Origin: Podospora pseudoanserina
Taxonomy: Eukaryota; Ascomycota; Sordariomycetes; Sordariales; Podosporaceae
Direction: 5' to 3'
Assembly (NCBI RefSeq): GCF_035222485.1
Contig: NC_085922.1
Location: forward strand, 3,735,001 to 3,799,000
DNA: 64,000 nt
A program made the position numbers and the translations under genes. Under the pieces are notes generated by a model. It was not told the origin of the DNA. It did no database searches and was given only the letters and a program-made list of their open reading frames with translations. Below are positions 1 through 10,952 of this stretch, piece after piece (position 1 is the stretch's first letter; each line of letters starts with the position of its first letter).

Positions 1-1123
1 CTTCCTGGCTCGGGCCTCGGCCCAGGTTCACAGGATGGAGTTCGCCGACTCCTCCTCCCCCTCCATGCGCTCGCTGGCCGCCGAGTGCCCTGCAACAGCT
101 GAGATGCCCAAGTGCGCCGTATGTTTTCCCTCTATTATACCCTCGGTTTGACACTAACACGAAAACCAGATCAGCTGCATCGACACGGCCGCGTCCTCCA
201 ACGGCTGCCCCACCGCCTCCGACCTCACCTGCCAGTGCAACAACTGGGCCGCCATCCAGCAAGCCGCCGCCCCCTGCGTCATCGCCGCCTGCGCGGCAAA
301 AGCCCCCGATGTCCTCTCCATCGCGAGCGAGATCTGCTCCCAGTGCGCTGGCGTCCCGGTCGCCCAGACCATGAACGGGGCGGCGAACTTGCAGTGGGCG
401 GCTGCTCAGCCTACGGGGAAGGCGTCGGTTCGTCGTAGTCAGGAGGGCCAGCTTCGCGATTGGGAGGATCTCTGGGTGGATGAGGAAGGGAAGGGGTGGG
501 TGACCTTGCCGAGGAGGGCTGTCGTTGGTGCCGTGGCCAAGGAGACGGGACGGCCGGTGGTGCCGAGGGAGGTTTTGGAGCAAGACAGAGACAGGAAGAT
601 GCTGGCCCGGGCTGACCGCAAGCCGTTGGGACCGATCGACGTCAACTCCCTTGACCTTTCAGAAACGGGTCCCGAGCTCCCTGACTTTGGGTCTGGCAAG
701 TCAACGGACCCTAAGGAGCCTGACTTTGGCACTGACGGGGCCCTCTCTTTCCACTCCGAGGGCCTGGAGCTTCCTGACTTCGGGTTTGACGAGTCCCAGG
801 CCCCCGAGCTGCCCGGCTTTGGGTCTGAAAAGTCCAAGGGTCACGAGCTGGCCGACTTTGGCGGCGAGCCCACTGAGCTTCACCCTTGCTGGCCAGCAGG
901 CTACCGGGGCTCTGGAAGCTTGCGGTCGTGTGATGATTTGCCCGACCACGACGGTGACAACCTTGGCGGAGCTGAGGAGAAGGATTTCGAGCAGACGAGA
1001 TCCCGCACGTGGAAGAGAAAGACTGATCTTGTTTATGAAAAGGAGGAGCAGGAGAGGTTGAGGCAGTTGAAGGATATGAAGGAGCAGGAGAAGCAGGGTG
1101 AGCAGATGAAGTGGACGTGGTAG
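1..1123 (+). CDS. CFEM-domain protein, 5' end outside the window
   Basis: Exon 1 runs from the window edge to 118, a 51-nt intron (GTATGT...CCAG) spans 119-169, and exon 2 is 170-1123. The spliced frame reads ...CPATAEMPKCA|ISCIDTAA... and continues through a block with ten cysteines spaced as in CFEM (fungal eight-Cys extracellular) domains, including LTCQCNN and EICSQC. Members are secreted or cell-wall proteins; some bind haem or iron. After the CFEM block comes an unusual acidic tail with five imperfect ELPDFG-type repeats (about 660-870), then a charged Lys/Glu/Gln-rich C-terminus. No hydrophobic GPI-attachment tail is visible, so this is not a standard GPI-anchored CFEM protein unless further splicing exists. 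The start codon and signal peptide lie upstream of base 1. The gene is tail to tail with the alcohol dehydrogenase, 163 bp apart. Confidence 0.85.
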
Positions 1124-1286
1124 AACGCAAACAGGAATGCCTTCACTGAGGCAGGTGGGTGCAAGAAGGACTGAAAAGAAGGATTTAGATTGATGATGGT
1201 TATGGTATCATTAAATTCATGCTGATCGCTCTACCTCGCACTCCCCGTCTATGTCTATCTCTGTGTCTGTACCCATTTTCTACCAC

Positions 1287-2452
1287 TCAAAGGGAAGCCT
1301 TGGCCTCGGGCTCGTTTTCCAAGACGAATCTGTATCTCGGCGCTCCCTTCTCGAAATCGACAATAGCCTGGTTGGCGTCCTTCATGGGGATGGTAGAAAT
1401 CCACGGCTTGACACCCTTGGCGAGGGCCAAGTCGAACATCTCCCTGATGTCATCCGGGCTGCCGATCAAACTGCCAGTGATCTTGATGCGCTTGAAGATC
1501 AAGGGCTTCTGCTGGAAGGTTGGGAAGCCGTCATCGGGCAGACCGACCTGCACAAAGACACCGTCAAACTTGAGCAGGTTGAAGTAGTCCTGTACCGGCA
1601 TGTCGGTCTGGCTGACAGTGCAGACGATCAAATCGATGGTGTTGGCGTGGGTCTTGCCCCATCTGGGGTCTTCGGCGGTAGCGATGAACTCGTCAGCGCC
1701 CATCTTGAGGGCGTCCTCTTTCTTGGCGTTTGTTCTAGAGATGACAACGACCTTGTCCGCACCGAGAGCCTTGGCCCACATGACACCAAAGTGACCGAGG
1801 CCACCGAGACCGACGATGCCGACTGTCTTGCCAGGACCGGCGCCGTGGTGCTTGAGGGGAGCGTAGGTGGTCACACCACCGCACAACATCGGAGCGGCCT
1901 CGGCGCTGGAGATGCCCTCGGGAATCTTGACGGCGAAGCGGGCGGGAACGCGGTTGTAGGTGGCGTAACCGCCGTAGGACTTGCCGCCGTTGAGGTAGAC
2001 GCCGTTGTAGGTACCGACGTGCTTGTTGGGGCAGTAGTTCTCCTGGCCAGACTCGCAGGCCTCGCAAGGCTTGCCTGTGCGGCTGCAGCAAGAGTCGGAC
2101 TGGGCACCGACACCCACGCGGTCGCCGAGAGCGAGGTGCTTGACTTGAGAACCGACTCTGACGACCTTGCCGACGATTTCGTGACCAACGCAGCATGGGT
2201 AGAGAGTTGGGCCCTGGTGTTTCACGTTAGTATTCTGTGCTGGCTCGGGAGTCTCGGAAAGAGTTGGTGAGGACAACATACCCATCCGGAGCGGAGAGTG
2301 TGAAGGTCGCTGCCGCAGATACCGCAGTGAGAGATCTTGATATCGATGTCGGTCTCCTCCCAAGGCTTGGGCTCAAACTCGCCCCATTGCATCTTGCCCT
2401 CGGCCGAGCTGGCATCGAGGCCAAGCCATCCTTCAAACTTGTAGTCGGTCAT
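1287..2452 (-). CDS. NADP-dependent zinc alcohol dehydrogenase (cinnamyl-alcohol/ADH6 type)
   Basis: Two exons, 2452-2282 and 2213-1287, are joined across a 68-nt intron (GTATGT...CCAG, phase 0), giving 365 aa. Family features are all present: SHCGICGSDLH with the catalytic-zinc Cys, GHEIVGKV, a structural-zinc lobe with four Cys (CCSRTGKPCEACESGQENYC), and a Rossmann motif GLGGLGHFGVMWAKALGA. The SRTN that follows the second strand is the usual mark of NADP(H) rather than NAD(H) preference. Family members reduce aromatic and medium-chain aldehydes to alcohols in the cytosol. The long forward-strand open frame over this gene is an antisense shadow. Length is normal and no defects are seen. 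Confidence 0.95.
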
Positions 2453-4047
2453 TTTTTGATTATTTCGAAAGGGCGGCTGAGTTCAAGTCTGGGAAAAGAC
2501 TGGCAAGTAAGGGTATCAAAGATGAGGTAGAGGTAGAGGTGATGATGAAAGAACAGGACCAGACACAAAACTCAGAGTGAGTGAGGAAACGACGAGATAT
2601 ATACCACCCCTCCACCCCCCTTCCCTTCTCCTCCGCGGCATCCATTACCAATGCCCAGAACCATGAGCGACTCCATAGATTGCGCTCGAATCCATTTTTC
2701 TGTTTCGAAATCTCCACCTTGCCGAGTATCAAAATTAGTAATGCAGCTTGTTGTACTGGGCTGTCACGGACTGAATAGTGCATCTTCACGATACAGGTAG
2801 TTGTTCCGGCACCGGGGCCTCCCTGTTGCTACCTAATCTTTTTCCGGTAATTCTTTTCGCCCAAGAAAGCACGTCTTTTCTTTGCAGAAAAGCCATCTCG
2901 AGCTATCTTACCAAGCGTGGCAAAACAGTAAGCTAGCGCCAAACAGAAGAAAAAAATCCCAGGTTGTTGTTCCAGGACCACGTTTCTAGATTCCGAAAAT
3001 TCCGACAGGGCGGGATGACGAAATCGTCGATAAGGCGAGAACATGGTGGAGTTTAGATAAAGTCGGTGGATAACGATCTATCGTGGGTATCCAGTCAGAG
3101 GTGAATCGTGACGGCGCCAGCAAAATCGAGTCAAGGATTTGCCTCCGACGCCAAAAGGCCGAGTCTCGGGAAGTGGGGCCCAACTCGACAAGATTGTTTC
3201 AACATTTTCAACATGACTTGTTGATTAAGGTAAGGTCTTTGTAAAGAGGATCAAGGTTTGTAGATTAGACGGCCCAAGCTCTATAAAGACTCGGTGGACA
3301 ACATTAGGTAAGCTATGTGTAGGGTAGTCCCTATATCTTGTGGACATCAACTTGAATTTCACCAGATATCAAAAGATGGAAACGAATGAGGGTCGATATC
3401 GTTGAAATCAATAGTTAGTTAGACGCATCATGATCTGAGTTCGCATTCAGTCTTCACGGCTACCTCCAGTCCCAGATTACATCACAGGATTTGATTTTTT
3501 TTTTATAACTTGTATTGGCCTTTTGGGTAATGCGAGTTGCGCTTGAGGGAGACGGCGGCCCAAGGACAAAGCTATGGAGATGAGGGTTGCTCAATGTTGG
3601 GGATATGATTATCAGGGACAGACTCAAGGGGATATGACTGAACGGGCAGTAACTGCATGATGGGTTGCTGGTTGGGGTGGATATTGTGTAGTTGGAGGAA
3701 ATCAAAGCGCAGGCGGGTAACGATGCCGTGAAGGTGGATGTTAAGCTGGAGCCTAGAGGTTATTGCGGTTTAGGTTTAGGGCGTGTACAACATTGGTATA
3801 GCGATGTGTGTTGTCGGCACAGGGGTGTGATGACAGCCAACACCAGCCGCAGATTCTGACCAGGGTGCCAACTTCGTCCGCTGCCTTGGGTCAATGGTAC
3901 CACCTCAATAAGCGCACGTATGGGATGTCACTTCGTCGACCAGGTTTCTGGGCTCGGCAGGCAAAGTCGTCTTATAAAAACCAACTCAACATCCCCTTTT
4001 CTCACCACACACAAACACCAACATCAACATCAACATCAACAGACAAG
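2453..4047. other. Intergenic, divergent promoter region
   Basis: This 1.6-kb gap separates the head of the alcohol dehydrogenase (minus strand) from the head of the beta-propeller gene (plus strand). Short open frames here show no codon pattern or family resemblance. I see no gene, tRNA or repeat in it, apart from the TATA box near its right end. Confidence 0.5.
3973..3980 (+). promoter_or_regulatory. TATA box of the beta-propeller gene
   Basis: TATAAAAA lies 68 bp before the proposed ATG at 4048. It is followed by a CA-rich leader with repeated ACATCAAC units, typical of a fungal transcribed leader. The spacing suits a short 5' UTR. Confidence 0.5.
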
Positions 4048-5047
4048 ATGCACCTTCACCACCTCGCCCTCCTCGGGGCCATCCCCCTATCACTGGCTCA
4101 CCCGTCCCCGTCAGCCCCCTCCATCACCGAGCTCTTCGCCTACCCCCCCACAAACCCTATCTTCCTCGAAAACCTCCTCCCCCTTCCGGACTCCCGCCTC
4201 TTACTCTCCTCCTTCTCCCCCTCCCTCCTCCTTTTCTCTCCCAACTCCCCCACAACCCCAACCGCCCTCACCCCTTCCCAAACTGCACCTCCTACACAGG
4301 CCTAACCTCCCTCTCCCCCACCACCTACGCAGTCACAGGCGGCGTCATGGCCGGCCTCGGTTTGGACCCCACCACAACCGCCCTCCACATCTTCTCCCTC
4401 TCCCCCAACTCCACCACCCCCACCCTCCTGAACTCCATCCCCTCAACTACCCCCTCCCCAACGGCCTCCTCGCCCTCCCTTCCAACAAAAGCATCATCCT
4501 CTCGGCCGACTCCCTCACCGGCTCCATCCTCCGAATCGACACAACAACCAACACCGTCACCACAATCCTCCAATCCCCCCAGCTCCTCGGCGGCACAGTC
4601 TTCCCCCTCGGCATCAACGGCCTCGCCGCCCGGCCCCTGTTCGACGGATACCTCTACTTTACCGTTTCCGGCCAGGGGTATTTCGGGAGGATCAAACTCT
4701 CCAACCAGGGGTACATCCCCTCGGGCAGCCAAATCCAAGTGCTGGCCCAGATTCAGGACCCCGGGTGGGTCAACGCGTTTGACGATCTCGATTTTGACCA
4801 CACCGGCAAGAGCGCCTACATTGCCTGGCAGAGGGGGAGGGTCGTCAAGGTTACTCAGGCCGCATGGGGACAGCAGTGGACGCAGGAGACTATCGTCAAT
4901 GGGACCGAGGATGTGACGCTGAAGGGTGTTACGGCGGTGAAATTCGCGAAGGGCTGGTCGGGGAGGAAGGTCTTGTTTGCTACCACCGGGGGACTGGAGG
5001 GGGAGAATGATCAGGTGGGAGGGCAGGTGGTGAGGATTGATCTCTAG
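4048..5047 (+). CDS. Secreted six-bladed beta-propeller (SMP-30/gluconolactonase-like) protein, frame disrupted
   Basis: The ATG at 4048 opens a signal peptide (MHLHHLALLGAIPLSLAHP). The product would be about 333 aa with propeller-like strands such as GLLALPSNKSIILSADS, GSILRIDTTTN and GINGLAARP, ending ...GGQVVRIDL. Coding sense moves between frames twice: near 4270-4274 (ACCCC) and near 4439-4442 (TCCCCT). In each place one more C would keep the frame, and no GT-AG intron fits. The protein is recognisable on both sides of each point and the long 3' part is clean. Either two homopolymer base-call errors or a very young pseudogene would explain this. Catalytic function cannot be assigned; the fold family includes lactonases and arylesterase-like enzymes. 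Confidence 0.7.
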
Positions 5048-5133
5048 GGCTGCCGACGGCAAAGAACGATAGAAACAGAGGGACAAAGTCAGAAATAATG
5101 CACGTTGCCGCAAGTCCTCTATCACCATGACCA

Positions 5134-5175
5134 AATATATATATATATATATATATAAATATATGCATATATATG
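5134..5175. repeat. AT dinucleotide microsatellite
   Basis: A run of about ten AT units is followed by an interrupted ATATGCATATATATG stretch. It sits just after the stop of the beta-propeller gene, in the short gap before the convergent large gene. Confidence 0.85.
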
Positions 5176-5301
5176 CCCCCTTTGATCCTTTTAATGCCAC
5201 CATTAACAAGTATGCGCCTCCCATGACGGCTAAATGATACCGAACGGCCAACTCCAGACCTACCCAACCGTGTACAGTGCACATCATTCATCACCTGACT
5301 C

Positions 5302-5745
5302 CTATATCCTTCCCCCGTCCAGCACTTCCCTCCCGAGGATCTCAACCTCGCCCGTCTCCCCTGTCCTTCTCCTTTCCACGACCCATCGTTTTCCCTCATC
5401 ACCGTCAGCCATCGTGTAAGAAATGCTATCCGCCGACCCCTTGTGTCGATGCCCCATGACCGGCCGTTGCCTTTCCCCTTCACTAACAACAAAGCCCTCT
5501 GTCCCTGTGCTCCTTTCCCCTGGCCCCTTCTCCCCCGCAGCACCATGAACATTAACCCCCTCAACAACCGGCAAAGCAGGCGCCAACCCCCTCCCGATAA
5601 CCGTCCTCTCCTCCTGCTCCTCCTCCTCCTCCTCCTCTTCCCCGTCCTCCAGCACGGGCGAGCAAGCAAACGCGCTCCCGCTCCCGGGGGCAATACCCGG
5701 ACTAGGCACCAAGACCGGCAACTGCACCCCCGGCGGCGGGGCAAA

Positions 5746-5784
<39 letters not shown>

Positions 5785-8700
5785 CCCCACCGGCATCCCC
5801 ATCATACCCATCTGATTGACATCCATACCTCCAATCCCCGGCGGCCGTTGCGGCAAAGGCGACACCACCGCCCCATTGACCCCATTAGCCCCCTGGTTAT
5901 TGTTCCCAAAACCACCCGCAGTAAAAGCAGCCATCTGTAACGCCGGACTCGCCGTCCCCTCCCTCCCCCTCCCCAACATCAGAACTACTCCAAACCGAAA
6001 AGGCACTCCCCTTCCTACCGTGACCTATCGATCCGGCGTGCAGGTGCCCACCGAACGGTGACTCCGACGGTCCCCTCTCCGACTTTGGACTCCCCTCCCT
6101 CGAGCTGACTTGTGAGCCCCCGCCGCCGGCACCAAACGCCCGGTTTCTCGCCTTCATGTAAGCAGCCACACTCAGCGAATTCTCGTCGTCCCCCAGCAGC
6201 GCCAGCTGCGCCAGACCCGGACTGTTGATCGTGAGCGAGTTTCTTCCCGTGTCGCTCCCTATCGCGGGGGGGAGCGTCAGGGACATGATCGAGTTACGGT
6301 TCGAGTACTCTGACCGCTCCGTGATGGGCGTCAAGTTTGGTTCTCGGCAGACGATGCGCCCGCTCTTGCTGCGGCCTAACCCCCCAGCCGGGCCAAAATA
6401 CCCGCCGTTGGCATAAGAAAACAAATTCTCGGCACTGAGGTCGGCCTGCTGGCCGTTGGAGTTGTTGCCGCTGCTGCTGTTGTTATGATGCCCGTAGCCC
6501 CCTTGCGGCATGGGGGCAGAGTAAAAGCCAAACTCTTGGCCATACCACCCGTCCGAGTCGTTGGCGAGCGCCTCGGCATTGGCTTCGGCAATGATGGCAT
6601 CGTCGTCAAAGTCGTAGTCGTCTTGGTAGCCGCCGCCATAGTCGTCATAGTCCTTCTCGTAGTCATCAAAGCTGACCTCTTTTTCGTAGTCGTCCAGGAT
6701 TGCGTCGAGGTTCTCGGCTGACTCGGCCGAGTCAGTTGGAGATGTGACGGTGAGCTCAGCTTCGGGTGTTGGTGACGAGTTGCGACGGAATTTCCCCGAG
6801 GCCGCAGCCTTCTGAGCGGCTTCGGCGAGGGCAGCTTGGTATGCTAGGTCTTGGCCCGGGAAAGGCGACATTTCTGGTGGCTGAGGAGCCAGTTGGAATG
6901 CGGGTAATGGTTCCGTAGCTACCTTGTGTTCGGACTCAACGACCGGCTGCTGAGTCGCGGCGCTGATGGAGGTGTGGCCAGTGGACGCCGCAGCCCCTGA
7001 AGCCCCGGACGGATCCGATGTCGTGTCAGAGGTGCGGTTGGAAGCCCGAAGCTGCGCAGCACGCATGGCTTCCTGGGCTTGCGCAAAGGCACCAGGTATT
7101 GGGCGCCCGTATTTGTCTGTATCGTTATTGTCAAAGATGGATTCGTCAATGACAAATCCATCACCGGTAAAGTCCAGCTCATCAGCCAGCCCGTCGTCAA
7201 AGTAAATGTCATCGTCAAGCCTCCTCCTCTCCGGTGCTGGGTTCGGAGCGAGTTCGGCTTCGGGCACAGGTTCGGGTTGAGACTCCGGCACAGATTCGAG
7301 CGCAGGTTCCGGGGCAGCCTCAGGGGCGGACTCAACAACCGACAGGCTGGTGGGCCGATGAGTAGGCTGTTCCAACGTTGCACCTCCAGGCTCATCCCCT
7401 GGCTGAATGCTCAACCCGTCCATGGCCTCCTCCAACTTTGGCAAGGTCGAAGGGTCCGGAAAGGCGGGCGTCAGCAGACCTGGTGTCGTGTCCTTGGTCA
7501 TGGCGTAGCCAATAACTGTCCCATTGGCATCTCGTGGAGTCGGCAGCAGCATCCCTGCCGGACTATGAGGGCTGGCCACCGCCGAGGCTGGGTTCGAGCG
7601 CTGAAAGACAAATCCAGCAAAGTTCTCCTGGTCATTGTCCGGATCGCCAGCGGCTTCGGGGTCCTCTTCTTCTTCTTCTTCAATGTCGTAATCCATACTC
7701 ACACACGGTATGTCCTCTTCGAACCCGTCATCGTCCATCATAGCGTCATAGTCAAAATCCTCGTCAAAGTCATCGAATCGCGAGTCGCGCTGGCCCAGTC
7801 CTATATCGTCAGCGGGCTTCTTCTCCTGTTCACGCATACGATGGCGCTCTTCCAAAAGCTTTTCCTGTTTGGCAGCTCCAATCATGTCAAAACTGAACCT
7901 CGACGAGGTGCTCTTCATGTGTTTTGGAATGGCAGACCGCACCGAGCTCTTCATGGAGAGCTTGGAGATGGAAAACGAGCGTGAGGCGGTGGTCCTGACC
8001 GATGCTTTCGAGTCCAATGGAGCACCAGCACCGATGGTAGTGGCCGCCGAGGTGGCCGACGACGAAGTCCGGGTGGACATGGCAGGCTCATCTTTGGGAG
8101 GTACGGGTGGCACTGCTTCTTCAGAAGCTGGAGGGAGCGTCCAGCCCCCATCAGCACTGCGCGTGCTTTCCGGGATGACCTCTTCTTGAAGGCGGTGACC
8201 GACATCACCAGGATCTGTCCGCGCACCCGGCGTGTCCGCAATCGCAGGCGTTTCTACCTGCGAAGCTGTGGTCGAAGCACTTAAAGCACCTTCGGTACTA
8301 GGGGTTACTCTTTTCGGGCGTGGGGCGCTAAAATCGTGGATTCTTGTGCCCCTGATGCTCACGTCTGGTGTTGGTGTCTTTACCACCGGTTGTGACTCTG
8401 GTGGCTGGTTGCTTGTTTTTCTCCTCAGCAATAATGATGACATGGAATTTCGCAAAAATGGTAGACTCTTCCTCCCCTTGGGAGCAGGCTCCGAAGGCGC
8501 TCCCGGCGGCTGTGTAAGAGCGGTGTCACTAGACCCGCGGGCCCCGGACGGCCGAGCAGAGGATCCTCCTGATCCCAGCTGAAGATCTGTCGGAGCAAAG
8601 AAGGATGACGATTTGGAAGACTTGGACGGTTTGACGGCTGTCAGAGCTGGCCGGGCAGCAAGACCGGTGTTGATGGGCGGCGGCGGGGCCTTTGTTCTCG

Positions 8701-9043
8701 AGAATCGTTTTTCCGGCAGCGAGGTAGCCAAAGACGACTGAGCATTATCGGGTGCCGTCGACTCCTGCATGGTCCTCCTAAGCTGATGCAGGGCTACTCC
8801 GCCCAAGAATCCGGTGCTGTTTCCATCGAAGGCTGAGCGAGCGGGAGGCGACTGGGTGCTGTTGTCGACAGGTGTGCGACCGAGGTCGGGGTCGGCCGAG
8901 GAGACTCGCGCAAGCGGCTGTAGGGTGTTGTTGTCAGCGTCATGGTGGTGGCCCGCAGCGGCTTCCCATGTCGCAATCTGGTCGGGGGTGGGCTCGGAGG
9001 GGTTGGACGGGGCTCGTCGGTGGAATCGCAGGTGTGACAGCAT
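5302..9043 (-). CDS. Large, mostly disordered fungal-specific protein (about 1,245 aa), family not recognised
   Basis: Start MLSHLRFHRRAPSNPSEP at 9043. A single open frame covers 9043 to about 5960. The C-terminal part is in a second frame and ends ...EVLGREVLDGGRI at 5302. The sequence is rich in Ser, Pro, Asp and Glu, with acidic patches such as FDDFDEDFDYDAMMDDDGFEED, repeated SFDDYEKDYDDY-like pieces, a (GM)n tract at about 5750-5810 and a poly-Glu run near 5620. The conserved-looking tail KRWVVERRRTGETGEVE is a pattern I associate with large regulatory or scaffold proteins of Sordariomycetes, but I cannot name a function. The frame change at about 5950-5985 falls in G-rich sequence: it could be a very short 43-nt intron (GTTGGG...TTACAG) or a one-base indel. 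No enzyme motif is seen. Confidence 0.7.
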
Positions 9044-9595
9044 TTTCTACTTCTTCAAGACACAACAAGACCTGGCAAAGCAGGCGGGGGTCTAAAACAT
9101 TGAATCGCGACAGCGTAACGCGATCCCAGCTCGGATCGCGGACTGGTGGAGGGAGGGGGGGTATCGTGTATCGTGGGTGGCGCCACTGTAGGAGAGAGAC
9201 AGTGTTTGACGTTGGAACTTGTGTATGTATACAATTCAACACATTTGAGAGCAAAAGAAGCGAGCGACAGGCGAATTGAAGAACAAGAAGAAGACGGAGA
9301 AGAAGGAAGATCAGTTTTGGTGAAGATGGGTTGATGCGACGGAACAAATTCATGGAATCCTTGGCGGTCCACTTGGTAGTGTCTGTCAACGGCCGAGGGG
9401 TCAGTGCGTTTAGTGGGTTGGTGGGGGGACTTTGTTATCAACGACGGCTTCTGTTGAGTGCTATGGTGGTATGGTACGGTTGACCATTTCCAGTTGAAGG
9501 ATGTGTTCATCTGGAAGTGTATTTTATTGGGTAGCTAGGTAGGTAGGTATCTCCCTATCATTCATGGGTGGTACTGACACAACACACCTTGAGCT
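9044..9595. other. Intergenic
   Basis: This holds the upstream region of the large minus-strand gene. No coding signal was found. A short GTAGGTAGGTAGG run lies near 9535, immediately before the transporter relic. Confidence 0.45.
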
Positions 9596-10436
9596 TTGGA
9601 GCTCTCTGCCAAGCTCCAGGGCATCAGATACGGAGCTCAACAGAGTGGTTCATCCCAAGATACGAGTCCCGGACTAAAGACGAAAAAGAGGTTTTATATC
9701 GCGGTGGGGATGCAGCTTATGCAGCAGATGAGGGGGATTAACATTGTGACTTGCTATGCGCCGACGCTGTACAAGACCGGGTTAGGGATGAGCGAGAAAA
9801 AGGCCTTGCTGCTAGGGGGTTTACGCAGGCGTGGTATGTCTTGGCTTCTTTTGTCACTTGGGTATGCTATCGACAAAGTTGGGAGGAGGAAACTGTTGAT
9901 GAACATGGCGTTTGAAAGGGAGTGGTTTTGGTCGGGGAGGGGGCATTAGCAACAGCAGCGGGTTCACATCTAGGAATGATCATGACAAGTGGCTTGTCTG
10001 TTTCTATTTGAACGGTGCTTTTACCTGGGGATGGATGGCGTGCGTGTGGGTGTGCCCTCCGGAAATTCTACCGTTGAGCATCAGAGCCAAGGGTTCGGCG
10101 TGGGCGGCGGCGGCCGACTTTATGGGGAATTGGATCGTGGTAGAGGTGACACCGGTTGGAATCGCTAACGGTGGGCTGGACGTTTTCATCTGACACGGGC
10201 CGGGTTCAACGCGGTCAAGGGCATTGTTATCTGGCTGTTTTACCCCGAGACGGGAGGACATGCCGCTGGAGGCCGTTGATCTTGTTTTTACTGGTCCGGC
10301 TCACCGTGTCACGACCGAGGACAGCGATGCGTGGTTCGGCAGGCTGCAGTGGGACAGGGTGAGGGTAGCTGAGGAAGCTGTCAGGGTCAGTAGACTCAAC
10401 AGAGAAGGGGAGAGACAGCCTCTCCTGTCCTCTTGA
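9596..10436 (+). pseudogene. Decayed MFS sugar transporter (C-terminal half only)
   Basis: Pieces in different frames match the second half of fungal sugar/H+ symporters: KRFYIAVGMQLMQQM and GINIVTCYAPTLYKTGLGMS (loop and TM7), YAIDKVGRRKLLMNMAF (the sugar-porter GRR/GRK loop), FTWGWMACVWVCPPEILPL and IRAKGSAWAAAADFMGN (TM10-11 with the PPEILPL signature), TPVGIANGG, and a tail like PETGG...LEAVDLVF. Intact proteins have about 500-550 aa and 12 membrane segments; here TM1-6 are missing and the frame changes at least three times (about 9820, 9930 and 10190). The substrate cannot be inferred. The gene is no longer able to make a transporter. Confidence 0.85.
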
Positions 10437-10952
10437 GTGTGTATCTCTCGAGACCCGGATGAGCTGTCAGTCTCAAAAGACCAGACGAACTTCTTGACTC
10501 TCCAAACATGAAACACGCCCAAACGGGAATAGCGGCACACACCCCACGAAGCTTGGCACAGGCTAAAAGACAACGTCACAGGCCAGTCCCGGTCTCGTGT
10601 GTCAGGGTGGGTGTGTGGTGTGTAAGTGCCGTTCCAAGAAATTGACCCAAAGGGAAGAGGGAAGACGGGAGAAAAGAGGTCGTCATTTTTGCCTCTTTCT
10701 CCCTGTCTTTCGAGTTACTCAAAAGCAAGCTTCTGCTCTTGTTATTATCTGTGTCCTCGTCGCACCCGAAGTTGCGCACAACCGCTGCGGACCACAACAC
10801 AATGCCCCACCTTCTTGCCTCTGTGCGTTGAGCATTCTCGTATCGCTTCTGCTTCCACTTGATCGGCCATCATCTTTTTCGATTCGATACCACTTTCTTT
10901 TTCTTTTTTTCGACTACTGTTTTTGCTCTTTCTTCTACAGAGGCCGCAAAAC
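10437..10952. other. Intergenic and probable 5' leader of the DPBB gene
   Basis: No gene is seen. The last 100 bases are pyrimidine-rich and end TTCTTCTACAG just 13 nt before the ATG at 10953, which looks like the 3' splice site of a leader intron. Confidence 0.45.

Noticed and set aside
1251-2270. Long plus-strand open frame of 339 codons
   Set aside because: Antisense shadow of the alcohol dehydrogenase; the minus strand has the full family motif set.
7079-7984. 301-codon plus-strand open frame
   Set aside because: Antisense to the large disordered protein and low in coding quality.
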